64,000 nt of DNA. Source: Candidatus Moanabacter tarae (GTDB lineage: Bacteria > Verrucomicrobiota > Verrucomicrobiia > Opitutales > UBA2987). Below, piece after piece: positions 54,726 to 62,873 of the stretch (position 1 is the stretch's first letter; each line of letters opens with the position of its first letter). The position numbers were made by a program, and so were the translations under genes. The stretch is taken from assembly GCA_003226295.1 (NCBI GenBank), contig CP029803.1, positions 1,417,477 to 1,481,476 of the forward strand, given 5' to 3'. Under the pieces are notes generated by a model. That model was not told the origin of the DNA. It made no database searches and saw nothing but the letters and a program-made list of their open reading frames with translations.

Positions 54726-55532
54726 CTAATCATTCCTTTGCCCCAGTCTTGTTGGAACCCCTTCCAAACAACCGGCCTTATGCATTGACAGCCACTCATC
54801 CATAAAGATTTTATTCCAATGTTCAGTCAGGGGATTCTCCATCATATCGCGGTAGACCGTCCACATCGTTACGAGCTCATCCGCGCCATCCCGAAAAGCA
54901 GCATAAGCCATATCAACGGAACGAACCAGGGCTGCCATGATGAAGGGGCGCTGTTCCCAGCCTGCAAACATTGTTGCACATTCACGAATCAACTTTGTTG
55001 GATCCCCTCCTACTTCTTTTACCGGTTCACAAAAAGGAAGAATGTGATTAACTCCAGCCTGAGCTAAAGCCGCCGCCTGGGTCAAAGAGAAAACCGTTGT
55101 ACAGAAAGTCTCGACACCTTCCTCACGCAGTTTCGCGAAGACTTTCAATCCGTTCACCCCGCAGGGAATCTTGAGAATGATCTGATCCGACAACTCGGTA
55201 AAGCAGCGCCCAACTTCGAGAAGTTCGGAGACAGAATGTCCATCGATCTCGACCACCACCGGTTTATCCGTAATTTCAAGATAGCGTTGCACAACTTGAA
55301 TAATTTGCCCGTATTTCTGCACCATCTGATTTAACACTACCGTATTGGTAACTATGCCAGCTATCCCTAACGGCATCCAATCCTTCAAATCCTCTGGATC
55401 ACCAGCCAGCCAGATTAAAGGCCCCCTCCCCTCAGCCTTAGCCCGAGACACTGCACCAATTTCCATAGCTTTTTTGCCCTTCATTATTTCATTCTCATCA
55501 CCTTTCATCATGATTGATGACAATTTCTCCAC
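54726..55532 (-). CDS. Transaldolase-family protein
   Basis: A class I aldolase of the transaldolase/fructose-6-phosphate aldolase family, with 268 residues. The Schiff-base Lys is Lys121 in ILKIPCGVNGLKVF; VTNTVVLNQM, VVEIDGHS, TTVFSLTQAAALAQAGVNHILPF and DELVTMW are further landmarks. The N-terminal 30 residues are unlike the family, so an internal start (for instance at residue 9 or 17) is possible. It could interconvert sugar phosphates or cleave a keto-deoxy-sugar. Not a canonical TalB: it lacks the longer insertions. Confidence 0.8.
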   Translation of the reverse strand: MEKLSSIMMKGDENEIMKGKKAMEIGAVSRAKAEGRGPLIWLAGDPEDLKDWMPLGIAGIVTNTVVLNQMVQKYGQIIQVVQRYLEITDKPVVVEIDGHSVSELLEVGRCFTELSDQIILKIPCGVNGLKVFAKLREEGVETFCTTVFSLTQAAALAQAGVNHILPFCEPVKEVGGDPTKLIRECATMFAGWEQRPFIMAALVRSVDMAYAAFRDGADELVTMWTVYRDMMENPLTEHWNKIFMDEWLSMHKAGCLEGVPTRLGQRND

Positions 55533-55596
55533 CTGACGATCGAGTCAAGTTTCTGTCAAAAATAAACTTTCAAACATTGAAGTAACTGCGCACTTT

Positions 55597-57620
55597 CCTC
55601 TAGTGCTTGCGACAGATTGCCCCACCCAGGGATTGTGCCCTTGCATCTGACAACCGGAAGCTCCTAGTTTACATGTCCCAAGCCCAGGATTCAATCGTAT
55701 CGGACTCCAATATCATGAAGACTATTCTCCGCCTTAACTCACCCTGTCCTCCACCCTACTGGGCTCTGCTCGAACGTGAGCTCATAAGTACTCAAAGCAT
55801 AGCTGTCCAAGAGTTCTACGACCATTATTTCGATGAGCGTGGCTACTTGAAATGCGTCCCTCGATGGGGCGGAGACGACGGACCGGACGATGCAGCGGAG
55901 AACATGCTCAACTGGACTATGCTTCACGCCCTTGGTGCTCCAAATATTGTCCTCGAGCTTTACAAAAGAGGCTGGGAAGGCCACCTTAAGCAGTACACTG
56001 AGGCCAAGACGATCGAAGTTCCTCTCGCTCGTGACGGCATGTACTTCCGTGAATTCCCGGTAATGTTCGACTGGTTTCACCACAGTGAGGGATTCTCTGC
56101 CTTCTTTCTTCAGGGCCTGTCAGATCCTTACGATGAACTCTTTCAAAGACGAACTCGAAGATTCTGCGGGCTCTACATGAACGAGGATCCCTTAGCTAAT
56201 AACTATGATCCAAAAAATAAAGTGATTCGAAGCATGTTCAATGGAAGTCGCGGCCCACTGATGCGGAAGGCCACAGGTCTCGATTGGGCAGGCGATCCAA
56301 TCGATGTGGAGCGCTTCGGTTCTGTGCTTCATGGCGAACAAAGTTATGAAGAGATGTTGGCCCACTTTAAGGATTACAACGATGTTGTCGGGGATCACCC
56401 CCTTAATCTCTGTACTACCACCCTAGCCCTCAATGCCTACATGCTTTCAGGTGAAGCTAAGTACAAGGATTGGCTTGTCGAATATGTTGATACCTGGGTT
56501 CAGCGAACTGAGGATAATCATGGTATTATTCCAACCAATATTGGACTGGACGGCTCCATCGGCGGCTCCTGTTCTGGTAAATGGTACGGGGGCGCCTACG
56601 GCTGGGGATTCACAGTTGAAGTCCCACAAACCGGTGAGCTCGCTCACCGGCCGGCCTTCCTAGCTCGCGCCCATTACGGCTTCGGTAACGCCCTTCTGCA
56701 AACAGGGAATAAGCGTTACGTGGACACCTGGCGTGGCGTAATCGACAAAGTCAATGAGAATGCTAAGCAAATCGATGGAAAGATCCATTATCCTCACATG
56801 TTTGGTGATGAAGGATGGTACGATTATACACCGTATCCCTTCAATGATGGAGCTCTCGAAGTCTACTACTGGTCAATGGATGCAGCGGACCGCACGCGGG
56901 TTTCCGACAATCCGTGGATAGCCTTTCTGGGCGGGGAAGACCCTGAATTTCCCGTTAAGGCTTTGCAGGAGGCCATTGAAACAGTGCGCTCAAAAGTAGT
57001 TGCGCTTAGAGACGATAACTCAACCCCAGATACTCGCCTCTCTGATGACATGAACTCGATAAATCCGGCTACCACTGAGGTGCTAACCCAATTAATGATG
57101 GGTGGTCTTCCAACTGGCCGGGTCGGCTTTCCTTTACACTGTCGTTTGCGTTACTTCGATCCCCTCTTGAAACGTGCTGGAATACCCGAGGACGTAGGTG
57201 CTCTTGTGGAATCGATGACCGATGACGAAGTAACCGTAAAGCTCGTGAACATAAATCCTGTTACGAAGCGCACTATCATTCTACAAGGCGGCGCCTATGG
57301 TGAACACCAATTCCAAACCGTTTCAACCAATGGTGAATCTATTACAATCGACCGATCCGCCTTTAAGGTGCACTTATCCCCGGGTTGTGGAAGCCAACTT
57401 AAAATAAGTATGAAACGCTACGCAAATCCACCTACCCTTCTCTTCCCTTGGGACCGCGACTACTGACTCCAAAAAAAGAATAGGCCCTAGATCAGTTGCT
57501 CTCTGTATTGCAGAGTCCATAGTTGGATTGGAAAGGTCTTTGAAAGCTGAGCCTAAGGCTCCTTAGAATATGTGAATATATTAGGGATCACCGCGGTCAG
57601 GGCTTCTTAGGGAGATACGA
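55597..57620. repeat. Tandem duplication, copy 1 (2024 bp)
   Basis: The unit begins at CCTCTAGTGC (55597-55606) and runs until the same 10-mer recurs at 57621-57630. All sequence I compared between the copies is identical apart from one base in the downstream tail (G at 57611, A at 59635). Confidence 0.93.
55673..57466 (+). CDS. Uncharacterised six-hairpin-glycosidase-like protein, copy 1
   Basis: A large protein (597 residues from this ATG; a TTG at 55607 would give 619) that I cannot assign to a named family. The helical hairpin-like stretches YMLSGEAKYKDW and LLQTGNKRYVDTW, each following an alanine-rich helix, suggest an alpha/alpha barrel as in six-hairpin glycosidases or polysaccharide lyases; the C-terminal 110 residues (LRYFDPLLKRAG..., VNINPVTKRTIILQGG) look like a beta-sandwich. 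GIIPTNIGLDGSIGGSCSGKW and the repeated aromatic GWY/GWG residues could line a sugar-binding cleft. No signal peptide. I chose the ATG because the TTG directly follows an in-frame TAG and the repeat junction. Identical to the next copy. Confidence 0.75.
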   Translation: MSQAQDSIVSDSNIMKTILRLNSPCPPPYWALLERELISTQSIAVQEFYDHYFDERGYLKCVPRWGGDDGPDDAAENMLNWTMLHALGAPNIVLELYKRGWEGHLKQYTEAKTIEVPLARDGMYFREFPVMFDWFHHSEGFSAFFLQGLSDPYDELFQRRTRRFCGLYMNEDPLANNYDPKNKVIRSMFNGSRGPLMRKATGLDWAGDPIDVERFGSVLHGEQSYEEMLAHFKDYNDVVGDHPLNLCTTTLALNAYMLSGEAKYKDWLVEYVDTWVQRTEDNHGIIPTNIGLDGSIGGSCSGKWYGGAYGWGFTVEVPQTGELAHRPAFLARAHYGFGNALLQTGNKRYVDTWRGVIDKVNENAKQIDGKIHYPHMFGDEGWYDYTPYPFNDGALEVYYWSMDAADRTRVSDNPWIAFLGGEDPEFPVKALQEAIETVRSKVVALRDDNSTPDTRLSDDMNSINPATTEVLTQLMMGGLPTGRVGFPLHCRLRYFDPLLKRAGIPEDVGALVESMTDDEVTVKLVNINPVTKRTIILQGGAYGEHQFQTVSTNGESITIDRSAFKVHLSPGCGSQLKISMKRYANPPTLLFPWDRDY

Positions 57621-59644
57621 CCTCTAGTGCTTGCGACAGATTGCCCCACCCAGGGATTGTGCCCTTGCATCTGACAACCGGAAGCTCCTAGTTTACATGT
57701 CCCAAGCCCAGGATTCAATCGTATCGGACTCCAATATCATGAAGACTATTCTCCGCCTTAACTCACCCTGTCCTCCACCCTACTGGGCTCTGCTCGAACG
57801 TGAGCTCATAAGTACTCAAAGCATAGCTGTCCAAGAGTTCTACGACCATTATTTCGATGAGCGTGGCTACTTGAAATGCGTCCCTCGATGGGGCGGAGAC
57901 GACGGACCGGACGATGCAGCGGAGAACATGCTCAACTGGACTATGCTTCACGCCCTTGGTGCTCCAAATATTGTCCTCGAGCTTTACAAAAGAGGCTGGG
58001 AAGGCCACCTTAAGCAGTACACTGAGGCCAAGACGATCGAAGTTCCTCTCGCTCGTGACGGCATGTACTTCCGTGAATTCCCGGTAATGTTCGACTGGTT
58101 TCACCACAGTGAGGGATTCTCTGCCTTCTTTCTTCAGGGCCTGTCAGATCCTTACGATGAACTCTTTCAAAGACGAACTCGAAGATTCTGCGGGCTCTAC
58201 ATGAACGAGGATCCCTTAGCTAATAACTATGATCCAAAAAATAAAGTGATTCGAAGCATGTTCAATGGAAGTCGCGGCCCACTGATGCGGAAGGCCACAG
58301 GTCTCGATTGGGCAGGCGATCCAATCGATGTGGAGCGCTTCGGTTCTGTGCTTCATGGCGAACAAAGTTATGAAGAGATGTTGGCCCACTTTAAGGATTA
58401 CAACGATGTTGTCGGGGATCACCCCCTTAATCTCTGTACTACCACCCTAGCCCTCAATGCCTACATGCTTTCAGGTGAAGCTAAGTACAAGGATTGGCTT
58501 GTCGAATATGTTGATACCTGGGTTCAGCGAACTGAGGATAATCATGGTATTATTCCAACCAATATTGGACTGGACGGCTCCATCGGCGGCTCCTGTTCTG
58601 GTAAATGGTACGGGGGCGCCTACGGCTGGGGATTCACAGTTGAAGTCCCACAAACCGGTGAGCTCGCTCACCGGCCGGCCTTCCTAGCTCGCGCCCATTA
58701 CGGCTTCGGTAACGCCCTTCTGCAAACAGGGAATAAGCGTTACGTGGACACCTGGCGTGGCGTAATCGACAAAGTCAATGAGAATGCTAAGCAAATCGAT
58801 GGAAAGATCCATTATCCTCACATGTTTGGTGATGAAGGATGGTACGATTATACACCGTATCCCTTCAATGATGGAGCTCTCGAAGTCTACTACTGGTCAA
58901 TGGATGCAGCGGACCGCACGCGGGTTTCCGACAATCCGTGGATAGCCTTTCTGGGCGGGGAAGACCCTGAATTTCCCGTTAAGGCTTTGCAGGAGGCCAT
59001 TGAAACAGTGCGCTCAAAAGTAGTTGCGCTTAGAGACGATAACTCAACCCCAGATACTCGCCTCTCTGATGACATGAACTCGATAAATCCGGCTACCACT
59101 GAGGTGCTAACCCAATTAATGATGGGTGGTCTTCCAACTGGCCGGGTCGGCTTTCCTTTACACTGTCGTTTGCGTTACTTCGATCCCCTCTTGAAACGTG
59201 CTGGAATACCCGAGGACGTAGGTGCTCTTGTGGAATCGATGACCGATGACGAAGTAACCGTAAAGCTCGTGAACATAAATCCTGTTACGAAGCGCACTAT
59301 CATTCTACAAGGCGGCGCCTATGGTGAACACCAATTCCAAACCGTTTCAACCAATGGTGAATCTATTACAATCGACCGATCCGCCTTTAAGGTGCACTTA
59401 TCCCCGGGTTGTGGAAGCCAACTTAAAATAAGTATGAAACGCTACGCAAATCCACCTACCCTTCTCTTCCCTTGGGACCGCGACTACTGACTCCAAAAAA
59501 AGAATAGGCCCTAGATCAGTTGCTCTCTGTATTGCAGAGTCCATAGTTGGATTGGAAAGGTCTTTGAAAGCTGAGCCTAAGGCTCCTTAGAATATGTGAA
59601 TATATTAGGGATCACCGCGGTCAGGGCTTCTTAGAGAGATACGA
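57621..59644. repeat. Tandem duplication, copy 2 (2024 bp)
   Basis: The second unit starts at 57621 with the 10-mer CCTCTAGTGC, which occurs a third time at 59645-59654, where the repeat ends and unrelated sequence (GAGGTACTA) begins. The 10-mer therefore flanks both copies, as expected for recombination or slippage between short homologies. Confidence 0.93.
57697..59490 (+). CDS. Uncharacterised six-hairpin-glycosidase-like protein, copy 2
   Basis: Second copy of the gene at 55673-57466, with an identical predicted protein of 597 residues from the ATG at 57697 (619 from TTG at 57631). It carries the same leader, GGAAGC ahead of the ATG, and the same downstream hairpins. Sequence and promoter are duplicated, so both copies should be expressed alike; this gives a dosage increase if the duplication is real. 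If it is an assembly error, only one copy exists. Confidence 0.72.
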   Translation: MSQAQDSIVSDSNIMKTILRLNSPCPPPYWALLERELISTQSIAVQEFYDHYFDERGYLKCVPRWGGDDGPDDAAENMLNWTMLHALGAPNIVLELYKRGWEGHLKQYTEAKTIEVPLARDGMYFREFPVMFDWFHHSEGFSAFFLQGLSDPYDELFQRRTRRFCGLYMNEDPLANNYDPKNKVIRSMFNGSRGPLMRKATGLDWAGDPIDVERFGSVLHGEQSYEEMLAHFKDYNDVVGDHPLNLCTTTLALNAYMLSGEAKYKDWLVEYVDTWVQRTEDNHGIIPTNIGLDGSIGGSCSGKWYGGAYGWGFTVEVPQTGELAHRPAFLARAHYGFGNALLQTGNKRYVDTWRGVIDKVNENAKQIDGKIHYPHMFGDEGWYDYTPYPFNDGALEVYYWSMDAADRTRVSDNPWIAFLGGEDPEFPVKALQEAIETVRSKVVALRDDNSTPDTRLSDDMNSINPATTEVLTQLMMGGLPTGRVGFPLHCRLRYFDPLLKRAGIPEDVGALVESMTDDEVTVKLVNINPVTKRTIILQGGAYGEHQFQTVSTNGESITIDRSAFKVHLSPGCGSQLKISMKRYANPPTLLFPWDRDY

Positions 59645-59753
59645 CCTCTAGTGCGAGGTACTATTTACAGAGAACGAAATCCAGTCGAGAACGATGCTTT
59701 AATCTGACGGCTTGATTTCACGAACATGCTCATGCTATAGAAAATAATTCCAA

Positions 59754-61097
59754 ATGAGTCTGACCAATCTCTTGGAACAGCGTCTGTACAACTGTGGACC
59801 GATTAAAGTAGGTTTAATCGGTGCAGGAAAATTTGGATCCCTATTTCTGGCGCAAGTTCCAACCTCATCAGGCATTGAAGTTACTGCGATAGCTGATCTT
59901 GATCTGCAACGAGCACGTAAGACCTGTGCTGATGTGGGTTGGGAAGAAGAGACTATTACCAGTATTCGTTTTTACGAGGATGGCCTGCCGCTCATATCCT
60001 CATCCAATGTCGAAGTCGTCGTCGAAGCAACAGGTAGTCCAGCAGCCGGAGTGGCCCATGCACGCGCAACCATTAGAGAGGGGAAACATATAATAATGGT
60101 TAACGTGGAGGCTGACGTTTTGATGGGTCCAATTCTAGCCCGGGAAGCGAAAAAATCTGGGGTCGTCTATTCAATGGCTTATGGCGACCAACCAGCCCTG
60201 ACCTGCGAACTAGTCGACTGGGCGCGATCGTGCGGATTCAATGTCATTGCTGCTGGCAAAGGAACTAAATACCTACCCTCATACCACACGTCGACTCCAG
60301 ATACAGTTTGGGAAAACTACGGACTAACGCCCGAAAAAGCAGCATCGGCGAAGATGAACGCACAAATGTTCAATTCTTTTCTGGATGGCACCAAATCCGC
60401 AATTGAGATGGCCGCCATCGCAAACGCAACGGACTTGACGCCTGCTCCCGAAGGTCTTGGTTTTCCACCATGTAGTACCAGTGATCTTGCAAAAATACTA
60501 AGGCCTCGAGAGGAAGGTGGACAGCTCCATCACAAAGGTCAGGTTGAAGTAGTCTCTTCCCTTAACCGAGATGGACAAGAAATCCCGCAAAATTTGCGCT
60601 GGGGAGTCTATGTCGTCGTTGAGGCTCCGAACAAATACACAACCCACTGTTTCCAAGAGTACGGGATCCCTACGGATCCAACTGGTCAATATGGAGCAAT
60701 CCACAAACCATTCCACCTGGTTGGATTAGAATTAAACATATCCATTCTATCTGCTGTTCTCCGCAACGAGCCAACCGGATGTACCTCGGGCTTTCAAGGA
60801 GACGTTGTGGCTATCGCGAAACGAAATCTAGCGAAGAACGAAAAACTTGATGGCGAGGGCGGTTTTATGGTGTGGGGAAGGCTCACGCCTGCAGAGGATA
60901 GTCTAAAATCTGGAGCGCTGCCCATCGGTCTTGCACATGGATTACGACTCATTAAGGAGGTTCGGAAAGGGAAACCCGTATGCTGGAGTGATATCGACCC
61001 CAACAATGTTGATGATGTGTTTCATCTCCGAAAGAAAATGGATAATACCTTCTGTTCAGAATGGAATTTAACCCGCAACCTTTCTGAAAAATCCTAA
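59754..61097 (+). CDS. Homoserine-dehydrogenase-like / SAF-domain NAD(P)-dependent oxidoreductase
   Basis: An NAD(P)-binding oxidoreductase of 447 residues. The Rossmann loop is GLIGAGKFGSLF, and the first 160 residues resemble Gfo/Idh/MocA or homoserine dehydrogenases. VVEATGSPAAGVAHA and MVNVEADVLMGPILA are typical of the homoserine-dehydrogenase-like group, and the C-terminal part (GYGAIHKPFHL-type sequence, then VVAIAKRNLAKNEKLDGEGG) resembles a SAF domain. Probably reduces or oxidises a carbohydrate acid. It lies 264 bp after the duplication. Exact reaction unknown. Confidence 0.75.
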   Translation: MSLTNLLEQRLYNCGPIKVGLIGAGKFGSLFLAQVPTSSGIEVTAIADLDLQRARKTCADVGWEEETITSIRFYEDGLPLISSSNVEVVVEATGSPAAGVAHARATIREGKHIIMVNVEADVLMGPILAREAKKSGVVYSMAYGDQPALTCELVDWARSCGFNVIAAGKGTKYLPSYHTSTPDTVWENYGLTPEKAASAKMNAQMFNSFLDGTKSAIEMAAIANATDLTPAPEGLGFPPCSTSDLAKILRPREEGGQLHHKGQVEVVSSLNRDGQEIPQNLRWGVYVVVEAPNKYTTHCFQEYGIPTDPTGQYGAIHKPFHLVGLELNISILSAVLRNEPTGCTSGFQGDVVAIAKRNLAKNEKLDGEGGFMVWGRLTPAEDSLKSGALPIGLAHGLRLIKEVRKGKPVCWSDIDPNNVDDVFHLRKKMDNTFCSEWNLTRNLSEKS

Positions 61098-61552
61098 GGC
61101 TTAATTTTCACACTTCTTCGACCCATAGCAATGAAACTCATCTAATTTGGTTCACCATAATCAGTAGCTACCATAATTTGCGATGACTCCGTTGTGACCG
61201 TCGATTCATCCACCGGTCTAGGCTACCCCTAAACTGTTCTCAAAGCAGTTGGAGATGTTTGGTTAAATATGGTGATTCGTGGAAAATGACGGCGATTAAT
61301 CCTATAGCCGCGAACGATATGTATAGGATCGGCGGCATCGCCGATGCTGCTGAAGTAGGTCTCCAGAAAAGGGCAACAGCTACATTATTCTCTGTGCCAT
61401 CTAGCGTTAAGGCGGGATTATTCCAGCAATAGAAACATCCAGGTTTCTCCCTACAATCAATCCATTCTAAGCACCCCCCGGATCACTAATCTATCAATGT
61501 GTAGGCTCCTCTAATAGGTCGATGAAGGGATGGTCTAACCTAAAAGTCTGGC
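61098..61552. other. Convergent intergenic region with hairpin
   Basis: A 455-bp gap between convergent genes. It contains the hairpin at 61328-61345. The rest shows stop codons in all frames over short distances and no gene remnant that I can recognise. Confidence 0.4.
61328..61345. terminator. 7-bp GC-rich hairpin between convergent genes
   Basis: ATCGGCG and CGCCGAT enclose GCAT. Both strands could use it as a terminator for either neighbour, but no T-run follows. Confidence 0.35.
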
Positions 61553-62485
61553 TTATCCAAATTTCAAATCGAATTTCTTCCATACCGCTTCTTCGACTGG
61601 CCGGCTCGCCGCTAGGATATTAGCCTCTAACTGTTTCTTATTAAGACTCCCAATTGGGTTACCATGAATCCGATCCTCTCTAATACAGAACTGAATCGCT
61701 AATTGCAGAAGTTCAATCTTTTCTCGCCGACACCATTTCCAGATCTCGCGCGAGGCTTCTACGTCTTCCTCATTTCTATATAGTCCACTCTCCCTCGCCT
61801 CGTCGATATCAACACCCGTCAAAAGACCTCTTAAGATTGACCATCCATTCATCACTCCGACATCGGCTGCATGAGCAGCCGGTAACAACTTGGAGGCAGC
61901 TGTTTTTCGGATCAAATTGTAATCGCTGAAGCAGAGCAGAAAATCGACATTGCCTGTTTCTATAGCCTTAAGATGAAAATCGTGCGGGCGCATTCCGAAC
62001 CCCACGTTTCGGACTAAGCCCCGCGACTTAAGTTGTAGCAGTCCTTCCAAGGTTCCATTCTTAGCCAAAGTCCTATCGATATCCTTCGGGTCATGAATCA
62101 GCATTCCATCAAAGTAATCTATCCCGAGCACTACCAATTGATTCTCTACATCGCGGATAACTCTTTCTAGCGAGTAATCTGGTTCACCTTCCCCATAATT
62201 TCCCCATTCTGACGCGGAATGGCAACAGAGCCGGCCCGTAATTATGACTTCGTCACGACGTATCTCCCTCAACGCCAATCCCAATTTCCGTAGTGAATCA
62301 CCATAGCATCGGGCACAATCAAAATGATTGACCCCTAACCCGACCGCATCTTTGACAAGCGCAACAGCGTTTTCATCAGAAACTGCACCAAAGTGATTAC
62401 CGAATCCCTGAGTGCCAAAAGGTATCACGGGGATATTTAATTCGGTTTTTCCAAGACGGCGTCTGGGTAAATAATCACATGCCAT
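61553..62485 (-). CDS. Aldo/keto reductase-family protein
   Basis: A TIM-barrel oxidoreductase of 310 residues. Of the catalytic tetrad Asp/Tyr/Lys/His, Asp56 and Tyr61 (HFDCARCYGDS) and His131 (GMLIHDP) are in place, but the Lys (TKxG in most members) reads TGR (84-85, IITGRLCC). The protein therefore has an Arg or Gly there, which may lower activity or indicate another reaction. Family functions include reduction of sugar aldehydes with NADPH. No partner gene is adjacent; the MFS gene lies 388 bp downstream on the same strand. Confidence 0.8.
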   Translation of the reverse strand: MACDYLPRRRLGKTELNIPVIPFGTQGFGNHFGAVSDENAVALVKDAVGLGVNHFDCARCYGDSLRKLGLALREIRRDEVIITGRLCCHSASEWGNYGEGEPDYSLERVIRDVENQLVVLGIDYFDGMLIHDPKDIDRTLAKNGTLEGLLQLKSRGLVRNVGFGMRPHDFHLKAIETGNVDFLLCFSDYNLIRKTAASKLLPAAHAADVGVMNGWSILRGLLTGVDIDEARESGLYRNEEDVEASREIWKWCRREKIELLQLAIQFCIREDRIHGNPIGSLNKKQLEANILAASRPVEEAVWKKFDLKFG

Positions 62486-62873
62486 AGATGTATCTTAGAA
62501 CCTTATTAAACTAAAGGTGAAGAACAAAAATATGCAGTCAGACTGGCGTTCTATATCATATGGGTAAGTTGAACGATCGACACGAATCCAGCTTGTCCAG
62601 GAAACTAATTCGTGATCTCATCTGTTACGATCCACCCTTAATCCCTTACAGGAAAGGCCCTTACATTTTAAATTTGGGCGCGTTGTAACACTCCATATCA
62701 CCCAAGTTGGACAAATTTCCTACGACCTTGGTAAATTGTAATCCGTGAGCACTTTCACTACTCATAAAACATAGATTTTAAAAACGAGAACGCATTATAG
62801 TGGATTTCGCGCCAAGATATAACAGGGAATATGTCCTAAAAAATAAGCCGCTCTAGCCCAGAAGAAATTCAGA
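62486..62873. other. Intergenic region between MFS and aldo/keto reductase genes
   Basis: A 388-bp gap between two minus-strand genes. The aldo/keto reductase promoter should be near 62490-62560. No gene, hairpin or repeat that I can support. Confidence 0.3.

Noticed and set aside
55597..59654. An insertion sequence or composite transposon
   Set aside because: There is no transposase and no inverted terminal repeats; it is a head-to-tail duplication between short direct repeats.
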